A stretch of DNA of 64,000 nt from Sulfuritalea sp. (GCA_030247575.1 JAOTRV010000022.1:1-64000), one strand, 5' to 3'. Shown: positions 9,259-18,011, counted from the stretch's first letter. The notes: generated by a model not told the origin, from the sequence alone. Numbers and translations: made by a program.

Positions 9259-10911
9259 ATGATTCCGACCCCACCCATAATGACCGCCACGCATGAGGTG
9301 CTGAACCAGGCCCATGCGCTGGAGAACTACAACGCCTATCTCAACAACGTGCCGCTGCAGGAGGCCGTGAAGACCCAGGGCGCCGCCTGGGCGCAGGACT
9401 GGCTCATCGCGCGCGGCGCCGAAACCGGCAGCGCGGAATGGATCGAGCATGGCCGCCTGGCCAACGCCAATCCGCCGCAACCGAGGCTGTTCGACCGCTA
9501 CGGCAACCGCCGCGACGAGGTCGAGTTCCATCCGTCGTGGCACGAATGCCTCGGCTGGCTCAAGCGCCACGGCTGCGATACCGGGCCCTGGGCCGATCCC
9601 AAGCCGGGCGCCCACGTCGCCCGCGCCGCCGCTTACGTGATGTTCGCCGAAATCGAGGACGGCTCGCTGTGCCCGACCACCATGACCTACGGCGCGGTGC
9701 CGGTGCTCAAACATGTGCCGGAGATCGCCCGCGACTGGATGCCGAAACTGCTCTCGCGCGACTATGACAAGCGCTTCATTCCGGCGGCGCGGAAGACCGG
9801 CGTGCTGATCGGCATGGGCCTCACCGAAAAGCAGGGCGGTTCCGACGTGCGCGCCAACACCACACGCGCCGAGCGCATGGACGACGGCTCCTGGCGCATC
9901 ACCGGCCACAAATGGTTCCTCTCGGCGCCGATGTGCGACGCCTTCCTCGTCACGGCGCAATCGCCGAAAGGCCTGTCCTGCTTCTTCGTGCCGCGCTGGA
10001 CGCCCGACGGCAGGCTCAACGAACTGCGCATCCAGCGCTTCAAGGAAAAGATGGGCGACCGCTCGAACGCAGGCACCGAGGCCGAGTTCTGGGGCTCGCA
10101 GGGCTGGCTGGTGGGCGAGGAAGGACGCGGCATTCCGACCGTGCTGGAGATGGGCGTGTATACGCGACTCGATTGCGCCATCGGCAGCACCGGCATCATG
10201 CGCGGCGCGCTGTCGCAGGCGATGCACCACGCCGGCCTGCGTTCCGCCTTCGGCAAGCTCTTGCGCGACCAGCCGCTGATGATGAACACCCTGGCCGACC
10301 TGGCGCTGGAAACCGAGGCCGCCACCGCCTTGTCGATGCGCCTGGCGCGCGCCTTCGACGCGCAGGAGGATGAGTCGGAAAACCTGCTGCGCCGCCTGCT
10401 GACGCCGGTGGCGAAGTTCTGGATCTGCAAGCGCTGCCCGGCCATGGTGGCCGAGGCGATGGAGGTGCACGGCGGCAACGGCTACGTCGATGAAGGCCCG
10501 ATGCCGCACCTGTTCAAGCAGAGTCCGCTCAACTCCATCTGGGAAGGCTCGGGCAACGTCATGTGCCTCGACACGCTGCGCGCCATGGGGCGGCATCCGA
10601 AGAGCGTCGACGTGCTGGCGGCCGAGATCGCGCCGGCGCTGGGAAAGAACCGCGCCTTCGACGCCTTCGCCGCGAAGCTGAAGGACGGCCTCTCCAACCC
10701 GCAGGACATCGAAACCCGCGGCCGCGAACTGACGCAGGGCATCGCGCTGGCGATGCAGGGCGCGCTGCTGTTGCGCCACGCGCCGGCGCCGGTGAGCGAG
10801 GCTTTCTGCGCCTCGCGCCTGGCGCCCAATCATTGGGGCGCGGCCTTCGGCACGCTGGCGGCAACGACGGATTTCAAGACGCTGCTCGATCGCGCCTGGC
10901 CCGCAGCATGA
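9259..10911 (+). CDS. AidB-like acyl-CoA dehydrogenase
   Basis: A 550-aa member of the AidB branch of the acyl-CoA dehydrogenases, longer than ordinary dehydrogenases. It carries TYGAVPVL, the flavin motif GLTEKQGGSDVRANTT near residue 190, GHKWFLSAP, and the C-terminal motif SIWEGSGNVMCLD near residue 427 with the catalytic-position glutamate. E. coli AidB has weak isovaleryl-CoA dehydrogenase activity and binds DNA; beta-oxidation neighbours favour a metabolic role here. The start at 9259 follows CGGAGGAC and gives MIPTPPIMTATHEV; an earlier in-frame ATG at 9214 would add non-conserved residues. Confidence 0.88.
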   Translation: MIPTPPIMTATHEVLNQAHALENYNAYLNNVPLQEAVKTQGAAWAQDWLIARGAETGSAEWIEHGRLANANPPQPRLFDRYGNRRDEVEFHPSWHECLGWLKRHGCDTGPWADPKPGAHVARAAAYVMFAEIEDGSLCPTTMTYGAVPVLKHVPEIARDWMPKLLSRDYDKRFIPAARKTGVLIGMGLTEKQGGSDVRANTTRAERMDDGSWRITGHKWFLSAPMCDAFLVTAQSPKGLSCFFVPRWTPDGRLNELRIQRFKEKMGDRSNAGTEAEFWGSQGWLVGEEGRGIPTVLEMGVYTRLDCAIGSTGIMRGALSQAMHHAGLRSAFGKLLRDQPLMMNTLADLALETEAATALSMRLARAFDAQEDESENLLRRLLTPVAKFWICKRCPAMVAEAMEVHGGNGYVDEGPMPHLFKQSPLNSIWEGSGNVMCLDTLRAMGRHPKSVDVLAAEIAPALGKNRAFDAFAAKLKDGLSNPQDIETRGRELTQGIALAMQGALLLRHAPAPVSEAFCASRLAPNHWGAAFGTLAATTDFKTLLDRAWPAA

Positions 10912-11582
10912 GCCCGGACAATCCGGCCTGGCTCGCTGCCACCGAGTTTCTCGACTATGAGCACCCGGCGATCCAGGAGTTCGTCGCTGCAACAGTAGAC
11001 GCCGGCGATACGGCGAAGGGGAAGGCGCTGAAGCTCTACTTCGCCGTGCGCGACGGTGTCCGCTACGACCCCTACAGCGCCAGCATGCGGCGCGAGGCGA
11101 TGCGTGCCAGCACCACGCTGATCAACAAGGTCGGCTACTGCGTGCCGAAGGCGCTGCTCTACGCCGCCTGCCTGCGTGCGGTCGGCATCCCGGCGCGGCC
11201 CGGTTTCGCCGACGTGAGGAACCACCTGACCACCGAGAAGCTGGCCAAGCTGCTCGGCACCGACGTCTATGCCTGGCACGGCTATGTCAGCCTCTGGCTC
11301 GACGGCAAATGGGTAAAGGCCACGCCGGCCTTCAACCTGGAGATGTGCCAGCGCTTCGGCGTGCTGCCGCTGGATTTCGACGGCGAGCACGACTCGCAGA
11401 TGCATCCCTACAACTCGTCCAACCAGCGCCACATGGAATACGTCAGGCAGCGCGGCGAGTTCGACGACCTGCCCTACGACGAGCTGGTGGCCGACATGCT
11501 GGCGATGTATCCGGCGCTGGTCGCGCAGAGCGAAAGACCGGCCGGCGACTTCGACCACGAATCGGTGCTGAGGCCGACGTGA
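10908..11582 (+). CDS. Transglutaminase-like cysteine protease-fold protein
   Basis: A 224-aa transglutaminase-core protein. GYCVPKALLYAACLRAVGIPAR (near 76) holds the candidate nucleophile cysteine, and AWHGYVSLWLDGKWVKATP (near 122) holds the histidine followed by the family's WV.TP motif. No signal peptide, so it is probably cytoplasmic. It starts by ATGA overlap with the aidB-like gene, so the two are translationally coupled. Residues 28-36 (ATVDAGDTA) come from REP-like copy J. Its substrate is unknown; linkage to acyl-CoA enzymes suggests amide or thioester chemistry, but this is only a guess. Confidence 0.85.
   Translation: MSPDNPAWLAATEFLDYEHPAIQEFVAATVDAGDTAKGKALKLYFAVRDGVRYDPYSASMRREAMRASTTLINKVGYCVPKALLYAACLRAVGIPARPGFADVRNHLTTEKLAKLLGTDVYAWHGYVSLWLDGKWVKATPAFNLEMCQRFGVLPLDFDGEHDSQMHPYNSSNQRHMEYVRQRGEFDDLPYDELVADMLAMYPALVAQSERPAGDFDHESVLRPT
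10990..11015 (+). repeat. REP-like 26-bp element, copy J, inside the transglutaminase-like gene
   Basis: Plus-strand copy with head ACAGTAGACGCCGG and tail ATACGGCG, read in frame as TVDAGDTA near the protein N-terminus, in a region between the first helix and the core domain. Confidence 0.75.
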
Positions 11583-11625
11583 CCCAAGAAAACCAATTTG
11601 TCTGCGGATAGATCGTTTTTTCCCA

Positions 11626-12387
11626 ATGACAATTCACATCCAGCGCAACGGCCCGGTGACCACCATAGTCATCCACCGCCCCGAAGCGCGCAATGCCATC
11701 GACCGCGTCACGGCGCAGGCGCTCGCTGATGCCTTTCGCGAATTCGATGCCGATCCCGCTGCCAGCGTGGCGGTACTCTGCGGCGCCGGCGGGCATTTCT
11801 GCGCCGGCGCCGACCTCAAATCCTTTGTCGCCAATCCCGGCGAATGGTCGCTGCAGGAAGACGGCGACGCGCCGCTGGGTCCTACGCGGATGTTGCTGTC
11901 GAAGCCCGTGATCGCCGCCGTTTCCGGCTACGCGGTCGCGGGCGGACTCGAACTCGCGCTCTGGTGCGACCTGCGCGTGGTTGAACAGTCGGCGACCTTC
12001 GGCGTCTTCTGCCGGCGTTGGGGCGTGCCGCTGATCGACGGCGGCACGATCCGGCTCTCGCGGCTGATCGGCCATTCCCGCGCGCTCGACCTGATTCTCA
12101 CGGGCAGGCCGGTCGGTGCCGACGAGGCGCTCGCCATGGGTCTCGCCAATCGCGTGGTGGCCGACGGCGAGGCGCGCGCCGCGGCGGAAGCGCTGGCCGC
12201 GCAGATCGCCGCCTTCCCGCAGACCTGCATGCGCCACGACCGCCTGTCGAGCTACGAGCAGTGGGGCCTGCCGCTGAACGAGGCGCTGAAGAACGAATGC
12301 CGCCACGGCCGGATTTCGCTGGACAGCGGGGACGCGCAATCCGGCGCCGACCGGTTCCGCCGGGGCGCAGGACGTCATGGCAACTGA
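11626..12387 (+). CDS. Enoyl-CoA hydratase/isomerase (crotonase) family protein
   Basis: A 253-aa crotonase. GGHFCAGADLKSF near residue 52 and SGYAVAGGLELALWCDLRV near 101 form the oxyanion hole and hold the first glutamate position. The second catalytic region reads FCRRWGVPLIDGGTIRLSRLIG, so the usual glutamate in PE.TLG is absent; the chemistry may differ from plain hydration (isomerase, hydrolase or a specialised hydratase). It starts 43 bases after the transglutaminase-like gene and its end overlaps the tetR start by 11 bases. Confidence 0.88.
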   Translation: MTIHIQRNGPVTTIVIHRPEARNAIDRVTAQALADAFREFDADPAASVAVLCGAGGHFCAGADLKSFVANPGEWSLQEDGDAPLGPTRMLLSKPVIAAVSGYAVAGGLELALWCDLRVVEQSATFGVFCRRWGVPLIDGGTIRLSRLIGHSRALDLILTGRPVGADEALAMGLANRVVADGEARAAAEALAAQIAAFPQTCMRHDRLSSYEQWGLPLNEALKNECRHGRISLDSGDAQSGADRFRRGAGRHGN

Positions 12388-13039
12388 TAAAACAACGGCG
12401 CTGCAGGGCGGTCGAGCAAAAGACGCCCTCCTCGCCGTAGCAGATAAAAGCAAGCCTGCCGCCGCCGCGGAGGAGACCAATCGTCGCGCCGACATCGTGC
12501 GGGCGGCCGGACGGCTGTTCCACGAAAAGGGCTATTCGGCCACCACCATCCGCGACATCGCGGGCGCCGTCGGCATGCGTTCGGGTTCGCCCTTCTATCA
12601 TTTCAAGACCAAGCACGACATGCTGCGCGCCGTGGTGCTGGAGGGCCTGAGCGCGATCAGCATCGCCGTGGCCGAGGCCGCGAACTCGGGCCAGTCGCCG
12701 CGCGACACCTTCGAGGCCATGCTGCGCGCCCATCTGGGCCAATTGCTGGGCGTCGAGGGACGCGATTTTGCCGCCACGCTGCTGCAGGAAAGCCGCCATC
12801 TCGACGCCGGCGTGCAGGCCGAACTGGTGGCGCTCAAGGATCGCTACGAGGCCATGTGGCAGAAGGCGCTGAAGGATCTGAAGAAGGCCGGCTTGCTCGC
12901 CGACGACAGCCGGGTCGCACGCCTGTTTCTGCTCGGCGCGCTGAACTGGACGGTGCAGTGGTACCGGCCCGACGGGCCGCGAAGCGTCGACCAGATCGCG
13001 CGGCAGCTCGCCGATCTGGTGCTCGGCAAAGCCAAGTAG
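12377..13039 (+). CDS. TetR-family transcriptional regulator with repeat-derived N-terminus
   Basis: A 220-aa TetR/AcrR regulator. The HTH region (about 35-80) reads RADIVRAAGRLFHEKGYSATTIRDIAGAVGM then SPFYHFKTKHDML. The first ~24 residues (from TDKTTALQGGRAKD) precede the domain and are encoded by a 60-bp repeat (12386-12445) also present at 38081-38140. The start could therefore be further downstream, but no other ATG precedes the HTH. It overlaps the crotonase gene by 11 bases, so it is probably the operon's own regulator; the 9189-9206 palindrome is a candidate target. Confidence 0.9.
   Translation: MATDKTTALQGGRAKDALLAVADKSKPAAAAEETNRRADIVRAAGRLFHEKGYSATTIRDIAGAVGMRSGSPFYHFKTKHDMLRAVVLEGLSAISIAVAEAANSGQSPRDTFEAMLRAHLGQLLGVEGRDFAATLLQESRHLDAGVQAELVALKDRYEAMWQKALKDLKKAGLLADDSRVARLFLLGALNWTVQWYRPDGPRSVDQIARQLADLVLGKAK
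12386..12445 (+). repeat. 60-bp structured repeat, copy 1 (within tetR 5' end)
   Basis: By eye it matches 38081-38140 at 54 of 60 positions without gaps; the shared core is GTCGAGCAAAAGACGC. The sequence can fold (CGCTAC-GGCG arms near one end facing CGCC-GTAGCG in copy 2; here CGCTGC-GGGCG). This copy is translated as the N-terminal extension of the TetR protein. Confidence 0.8.
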
Positions 13040-13056
13040 GCGGGTCCGTTCCCGCC
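13039..13056. terminator. Stem-loop between convergent tetR and nhaR-like genes
   Basis: GGCGGG and CCCGCC arms around a 6-base loop directly at the tetR stop, in a 31-bp convergent gap. There is no T-run, so it may be a weak or Rho-assisted bidirectional stop. Confidence 0.4.
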
Positions 13057-13070
13057 CGGGAACTGGCGCA

Positions 13071-14000
13071 TCACTTCCCCGGCTTGCGGTTCGTGCCTTC
13101 CTCGGCAAACATGCCGTGCTGGGCAAACTGGCAGATCGCGGCGATGATCGGATGGGTCAGCTTGCGCTCGGTCGTGATGGCGTAGATCTGTTCGCGCACG
13201 ACGTCGATCCTGCCGACCACCTGCACGTCGTGCTGGCGGACGATGCGGCTCTCGATCGCCGTCGGCGCCACGAAATAGCCGGCGCCCGCCTGGCCGAAGG
13301 CCATCAGCAGCGCACTGTCGTCGAACTCGCCGACGATGCGGGGGCGCAAGCGCTTCGATTCGAACCAGCGCATCAGGCGCGGCTGCAGGGCGACATCCGC
13401 CCCGGGCAAAAGGAAGGGCGCGCCGTCCAGCAGCACCGGGAACGCCCCCTTGCCGCGACCGGTCAGCGCTTTCGCGCCGAACACGCTGGAGCCGCTTTCA
13501 CCGAGGAAATGGTCGTAGCCGCGCACATTGAGGTTATCGGGCATCGGCCGGTCGGCGATCACCATGTCGAGACGATGCACGGCCAGATCGGCGAGCAGTG
13601 ACGTGAGCCGCCCCTCGCGACAGATCAGGCGTATCGGCTCGGCGAGGCCGAGGGAAGGCTCCACCAGGCGGTAGGCCACCATTTTCGGCACGGAGTCGGC
13701 AATCCCGACGCGAAACGGCACGGCCTGCATCGAGGCGTCATCGCGCAGCGCATCGAGCATCTCGTCGCCAAGCACGAAAATCTGTTCGGCGTAACCGAGC
13801 AGGCGCTGGCCGGTTTCGGTCAGTTCCAGCCCGCGCCCGACGCGACGGAACAGCTCGACGCCGAGCGCCGACTCGAATTCGCTCAACTGGCCGCTGATCG
13901 ACTGCGGCGTCAGATGCAGCTGTTCGCTGGCGCGGGCGATGCTGCCCGACTTGGCCACCATCCAGAAGTAGCGCAGATGCTTGTAGTTGAGATTTGCCAT
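13071..14000 (-). CDS. nhaR: LysR-family regulator, NhaR type
   Basis: A 309-aa LysR-type regulator. The N-terminus MANLNYKHLRYFWMVAKSG, then LHLTPQSISGQLSEFE and LFRRVGRGLELTETG, matches the NhaR group closely. NhaR answers to Na+/pH stress in enterobacteria. Here no nhaA lies alongside; the gene is divergent from htpX, with an AT-rich palindrome (14027-14043) between them, so htpX and nhaR itself are plausible targets. The effector domain is full length. Confidence 0.88.
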   Translation of the reverse strand: MANLNYKHLRYFWMVAKSGSIARASEQLHLTPQSISGQLSEFESALGVELFRRVGRGLELTETGQRLLGYAEQIFVLGDEMLDALRDDASMQAVPFRVGIADSVPKMVAYRLVEPSLGLAEPIRLICREGRLTSLLADLAVHRLDMVIADRPMPDNLNVRGYDHFLGESGSSVFGAKALTGRGKGAFPVLLDGAPFLLPGADVALQPRLMRWFESKRLRPRIVGEFDDSALLMAFGQAGAGYFVAPTAIESRIVRQHDVQVVGRIDVVREQIYAITTERKLTHPIIAAICQFAQHGMFAEEGTNRKPGK

Positions 14001-14026
14001 CGGGTCATTACTTCGAGTTTTTGGAT

Positions 14027-14043
14027 ATATTATTCAATAATAT
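14027..14043. promoter_or_regulatory. AT-rich palindrome in the nhaR-htpX divergent gap
   Basis: ATATTATTCAATAATAT is a 17-bp perfect dyad (8-bp arms, 1-base centre). It stands out from the GC-rich surroundings and lies 26 bases upstream of the nhaR start and 67 bases upstream of htpX. It fits a LysR-type site or a shared promoter region. Confidence 0.55.
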
Positions 14044-14110
14044 TCGATTTGTGCGATGTCTCGCGCTCCCCTAGACTGCCGTCTGCTTTAGTTTTTGAAG
14101 GAGTCCGTTC

Positions 14111-14989
14111 ATGAAACGCATCGTGCTGCTCATCGCCACCAACCTGGCGATCATGCTGGTATTGGGCATCGTCACCACCCTGACCGGGGCCAACCGCTTC
14201 TTCACCGGCGCCGGCCTCGACCTCGGCAAGCTGCTGCTGTTCGCCGCGATCATGGGCTTCGGCGGCGCCTTCATCTCGCTCTGGATGTCGAAAACCATCG
14301 CCAAATGGAGCACCGGCGCGCGGGTGATCGAGACGCCGCAGACATCCACCGAGTTCTGGCTGGTCGAGACCGTGCGCCGCCTGTCCGCGAAGGCCGGCCT
14401 GCCGATGCCCGAGGTCGCGATCTACGAAGGCGAGCCCAACGCCTTCGCCACCGGCGCCAGCCGCAGCAATTCGCTGGTCGCCGTGTCCACCGGCCTGCTG
14501 CAGACCATGACGCGCGAAGAGGCCGAGGCGGTGATCGCCCACGAGGTGGCGCACATCGGCAACGGCGACATGGTGACGCTGACGTTGATCCAGGGCGTGG
14601 TCAACACCTTCGTCTTCTTCCTCGCCCGCGTGGTCGGCTACCTGGTGGATTCCTTCCTGCGCAAGGGCGATCAGGAGTCATCGGGCCCCGGCGTCGGCTA
14701 CATGATCACCGTGGTGGTTTGCGACATCGTCTTCGGCATTCTGGCCAGCGTCGTCGTCATGTATTTCTCGCGCCAGCGCGAGTTCCGTGCCGATGCCGGC
14801 GCCGCGCAGCTGATGGGCTCGCCGCAACCGATGATGGCCGCGCTGCGGCGCCTGGGTGGCATGGAGCCGGGCGCACTGCCGCAGAACGTCGCCAGCGCCG
14901 GAATCAACGGCCGCCCGGGCTGGATGGCGCTGTTCTCCAGCCACCCGCCGCTGGAGGAACGCATCGCCGCTCTGGCCGCGAACCGCTGA
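14111..14989 (+). CDS. htpX: Membrane zinc metalloprotease HtpX
   Basis: A 292-aa inner-membrane M48 protease that degrades misfolded membrane proteins together with FtsH. Two N-terminal helices (about 4-24 and 36-56) precede the zinc site [10 protein letters not shown] near residue 142; further helices and the third-ligand region [16 protein letters not shown] follow near 220. It is preceded by GAAGGAGTCC. The next gene is a YccA/BI-1 protein 34 bases downstream, which fits a membrane protein quality-control unit. Confidence 0.95.
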   Translation: MKRIVLLIATNLAIMLVLGIVTTLTGANRFFTGAGLDLGKLLLFAAIMGFGGAFISLWMSKTIAKWSTGARVIETPQTSTEFWLVETVRRLSAKAGLPMPEVAIYEGEPNAFATGASRSNSLVAVSTGLLQTMTREEAEAVIAHEVAHIGNGDMVTLTLIQGVVNTFVFFLARVVGYLVDSFLRKGDQESSGPGVGYMITVVVCDIVFGILASVVVMYFSRQREFRADAGAAQLMGSPQPMMAALRRLGGMEPGALPQNVASAGINGRPGWMALFSSHPPLEERIAALAANR

Positions 14990-15023
14990 AACCCCCTCGT
15001 CTTTCCACCGCAAGGAGAATCGA

Positions 15024-15716
15024 ATGACAAACCCGAACCTCGCTCCTGTCGCCAGCATGCGCAGCATCGCGCATACCGGCGTCGAATCGCTGCTCGCCAC
15101 CAACAAGGTGATCCGCAACACCTACATGCTGCTGTCGATGACGCTGCTGTTCGCCGCCCTCACGGCAAGCGCGGCCGTGGCATTGAAGCTGCCGCATCCC
15201 GGCCTGATCGTGACGCTGATCGGCTATTTCGGCCTGCTGTACGCCACCACCAGGCTGCGCAACAGCGGCTGGGCGCTGGTGTCGATCTTCGCCCTGACGG
15301 GTTTCATGGGCTACACGCTGGGGCCCATCGTCAGCCACTACCTGGGCCTGCCCAACGGCGGCCAGACGGTGATGACGGCGATGGCCGGCACCGCCGCCAT
15401 ATTCCTCGGCATGTCCGGCTACGCGCTGATCAGCCGCAAGGATTTCAGCTTCATGGGCGGCTTCCTGACCGCCGGCATTCTGGTCGCCTTCGCCGCCGGC
15501 CTGGGCGCGATCTTCTTCGAGATTCCGGCGCTGTCGCTGACCGTCTCGGCCGCCTTCGTGCTGCTGATGTCCGGCCTCATCCTGTTCGAGACCAGCAACA
15601 TCATCCACGGCGGCGAAACCAACTACGTGATGGCGACCGTCACGCTGTTCGTTTCCATCTTCAACCTCTTCACCAGCCTGCTGCAGCTGCTCGGCTTCAT
15701 GAACAGCAGCGACTGA
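15024..15716 (+). CDS. yccA: Bax inhibitor-1/YccA family membrane protein
   Basis: A 230-aa multi-pass inner-membrane protein with about seven hydrophobic segments and the family end FVSIFNLFTSLLQLLGFMNSSD. In E. coli YccA is a substrate and modulator of the FtsH protease. The ATG at 15024 follows CAAGGAG and yields MTNPNLAPVASMRS; the frame is open further upstream but overlaps htpX. Adjacency to htpX supports a shared role in membrane proteostasis. A terminator follows. Confidence 0.92.
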   Translation: MTNPNLAPVASMRSIAHTGVESLLATNKVIRNTYMLLSMTLLFAALTASAAVALKLPHPGLIVTLIGYFGLLYATTRLRNSGWALVSIFALTGFMGYTLGPIVSHYLGLPNGGQTVMTAMAGTAAIFLGMSGYALISRKDFSFMGGFLTAGILVAFAAGLGAIFFEIPALSLTVSAAFVLLMSGLILFETSNIIHGGETNYVMATVTLFVSIFNLFTSLLQLLGFMNSSD

Positions 15717-15756
15717 GTCCTCCCCGGCGGACGGGCGCCTGCCCGCCGCCTCCTTT

Positions 15757-15793
15757 CCGCCATCGGTGCTCCGGTCGCCATGGCGGCTTTTTC
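15757..15793 (+). terminator. Intrinsic terminator after htpX-yccA
   Basis: CCGCCAT at 15757-15763 pairs with ATGGCGG at 15780-15786 and is followed by CTTTTTC. It ends the htpX-yccA unit just before terC. Confidence 0.7.
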
Positions 15794-15809
15794 TTTTGGC
15801 TGACCGATC

Positions 15810-16562
15810 ATGATCGAACTCCTGCTCTCCCCCGAAGTCTGGATCGCCTTCTTCACGCTGACGGCGCTGGAGCTGGTGCTGGGCATCGACAACATCATTT
15901 TCATTTCCATCCTGGTCGACAAGCTGCCGCGCGAGAAGCAGGAGCTCGCGCGGCGCATCGGCCTGTTCCTGGCGATGTTCATGCGCATCGGGCTGCTGCT
16001 GGTGCTGTCGTGGATCGTCGGCCTGACCGCGCCGGTGCTCACGGTGCTGGGCCAAGGCATTTCCGGGCGCGACCTGATCCTGATTTCGGGCGGCCTGTTC
16101 CTGATCTGGAAGAGCACCGGCGAGGTGCATCAGCTGCTCGAAGGCGAGGAGGGCGAAGTGTCGCGCAGAGTGCCGTCGAGTTTCGCCGCCGTGATCGGCC
16201 AGATCATCGTGATCGACCTCGTCTTCTCGCTCGATTCGATCATCACCGCGGTCGGCATGGTCAGCGAGGTCGCGGTGATGATCGCCGCGGTGGTCGCTTC
16301 GGTGGGCCTGATGATGGTGTTCGCGACGGCCATCGGCCGCTTCGTTTCCGACCATCCGACGATCAAGATGCTGGCGCTGTCCTTCCTCGTCGTCATCGGC
16401 GTGGTGCTGATCGCCGACGGCTTCGGCCACCACGTGCCCAAGGCCTACATCTATTTCGCGATGGCCTTTTCGGTCGGCGTCGAAATGCTCAACATCCGCA
16501 TGCGCAAGAAGGCGGCGAGGCCGGTCAACCTGCACGAGCCCTATGTGCGCGAACAGTCATGA
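15810..16562 (+). CDS. TerC-family integral membrane protein
   Basis: A 250-aa TerC family protein with about seven membrane helices. Conserved acidic motifs are ALELVLGIDNIIF near residue 20 and DLVFSLDSIITAVGM near 135, which are thought to bind metal ions. TerC proteins are linked to tellurite resistance, Mn export and metalation of secreted enzymes; the substrate here is not determinable. I looked for a yybP-ykoY Mn riboswitch upstream and saw none in the 93-bp gap. It overlaps the convergent HAD gene by 6 bases. Confidence 0.9.
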   Translation: MIELLLSPEVWIAFFTLTALELVLGIDNIIFISILVDKLPREKQELARRIGLFLAMFMRIGLLLVLSWIVGLTAPVLTVLGQGISGRDLILISGGLFLIWKSTGEVHQLLEGEEGEVSRRVPSSFAAVIGQIIVIDLVFSLDSIITAVGMVSEVAVMIAAVVASVGLMMVFATAIGRFVSDHPTIKMLALSFLVVIGVVLIADGFGHHVPKAYIYFAMAFSVGVEMLNIRMRKKAARPVNLHEPYVREQS

Positions 16563-17261
16563 GCCCGGCTGGCGCTTCGCCGCGACCAGTTGCAGCAACT
16601 CGCCCAGGCCTGAAATCATGTGATCGGGAGGATCGTCGGCGAAGTCCGCTTCGGTACATTCGCCGCCGCGGATGATCGCCACGGGCAGGCCGGCGGCCCG
16701 CGCGCCGCGCACATCGGCGCGGCTGTCGCCGACGAAGAGCACCGCATCGGCATCGAGCTGCCAGTCGGCGAGCACGCGCCGGATTCCCTCCGCCCGGGGC
16801 TTCATGAAGGTCACGTCGTCGCGGCTCACCACCGGCGACAGCACGTCCGCAAAATGGAAACGGTTCAAGGCCGCGCCGAGCGCCTCGCGCCCGATGTTGC
16901 TGACCATTCCCGTCCGCAGGCCTTCCGCCGCAAGCCGGCGCAGCAGCTCCGCGGCACCCGCCCGCGGCGTCCACCGGGTCAGGGCGTCGGCATCCCAGCG
17001 GTCGTAGATCGGATGGACGGCAGCGCGCAATTCGGCAAGGCCTTCCCGCGCCGACTGCCGACCGGCGGCGGCATTCCACATGGTGGCGTAATTGCCGCGG
17101 GAGAACTCGTCGCCGCTGAAGCCGAGCCCGTCGAAGGCGCGGCGCAACTCCTCATGAGCGAGCGCCAGCCGCCACTGAAAATCCACCAGCGTGCCCTCGA
17201 AATCGAAAATGACCGCCTGGTAGGCGGGGCTCGCGGCACTGGCATCGGATCTCGGCTGCAT
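16557..17261 (-). CDS. HAD-superfamily hydrolase with a DxE motif
   Basis: A HAD hydrolase resembling phosphoglycolate phosphatase. Motif I reads VIFDFEGTLVDF near residue 18, motif II VSNIGRE, motif III lysine in FMKPRAEG, and motif IV VGDSRADVRGARAAG. The usual DxDGT is here DFEGT: the general acid/base aspartate is replaced by glutamate, which may change the activity. The start MQPRSDAS at 17261 is preferred; an in-frame ATG at 17297 would add 12 poorly conserved residues. It converges on terC. Confidence 0.85.
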   Translation of the reverse strand: MQPRSDASAASPAYQAVIFDFEGTLVDFQWRLALAHEELRRAFDGLGFSGDEFSRGNYATMWNAAAGRQSAREGLAELRAAVHPIYDRWDADALTRWTPRAGAAELLRRLAAEGLRTGMVSNIGREALGAALNRFHFADVLSPVVSRDDVTFMKPRAEGIRRVLADWQLDADAVLFVGDSRADVRGARAAGLPVAIIRGGECTEADFADDPPDHMISGLGELLQLVAAKRQPGS

Positions 17262-17360
17262 GGGGCCTAGTATCTTCAGTATCCGCCGCGGGGTCAAACG
17301 CCGCGTCCGGCCGCGCCCGGCCGGACATTCCGGCGCCCCGCCGGCAGTGCGCGTCCCGCC

Positions 17361-18011
17361 TTAGCCGGCAGGCCCGGGATAACCGACGGTTTGCGACAGC
17401 AATACCTGCTGGTCGTGCGTCAGCCCGAGCGCATCGGCGATCGCCGCGCGGTCGATCCAGGCGCGAATCACCGTCGCCAGTCCGTTGCCGGCGGCGAACA
17501 GATACACGTTCTGCGCAATCGCGCCGGCCGCGGCCGAGGCAAAGGACTCGCGCTGCGCCACCGGCACCAGGCCCATGCGCGTGTGGTCGGCGACGTAGAC
17601 CAGATCCAGCGGCGCCTCGTCGACGAAATCCTGGTAACCCGTCACGCTGCGCAAGTCGCTCGCCGCGACGAGATCGAGCCGGTTCGCCGCCGCGTCGTAA
17701 CGATAGGCTCCCGCCGGCAGCGCGACGAAGACATCGATCTCCTGCGCATTCAGCGCCGACGGCGCGGTACGGCCGCCGCCGGCGCGGTTGATTCCATAGG
17801 CCGCCCACAGCAAATTCGAAAGCATCTGCATGGACAGCGGATCGCGGGCGAATTCGCGCGACGAATGCCGGGCGGCCAGCGCCTCCATCAGCGGCAGGCC
17901 GCCCTGCATTGCGGGTGGCGGCAGGACAATCGCGGTCGCCGAGTCGCCCGCGGCGGGCTTGGGCCGCAAGGCCCCCATCATGCCGAGTGCGAGCTTGGTC
18001 AAGGTCGTCAT
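17361..18011 (-). CDS. SagB-type nitroreductase-family protein
   Basis: A 216-aa nitroreductase-fold FMN protein of the SagB/ThcOx-like type. RHSSREFARDPLSMQMLSNL (near 48) is the FMN phosphate-binding region, followed by AAYGINRAGGGRTAPSALNAQ and ASAAAGAIAQNVYLFAAGNGL (near 147). The N-terminus MTTLTKLALGMMGALRP is hydrophobic and may be a signal or anchor. The start at 18011 follows GGAGGCAAG; the longer frame upstream crosses a terminator-like hairpin. No peptide precursor or cyclodehydratase gene is nearby, so a RiPP role is not supported. Confidence 0.85.
   Translation of the reverse strand: MTTLTKLALGMMGALRPKPAAGDSATAIVLPPPAMQGGLPLMEALAARHSSREFARDPLSMQMLSNLLWAAYGINRAGGGRTAPSALNAQEIDVFVALPAGAYRYDAAANRLDLVAASDLRSVTGYQDFVDEAPLDLVYVADHTRMGLVPVAQRESFASAAAGAIAQNVYLFAAGNGLATVIRAWIDRAAIADALGLTHDQQVLLSQTVGYPGPAG

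Noticed and set aside
15717..15809. Possible yybP-ykoY manganese riboswitch before terC
   Set aside because: The gap holds only the yccA terminator and lacks the conserved riboswitch core.
17361..18011. SagB-like protein as part of a thiazole/oxazole peptide cluster
   Set aside because: No cyclodehydratase, precursor peptide or exporter nearby; neighbours are housekeeping genes.
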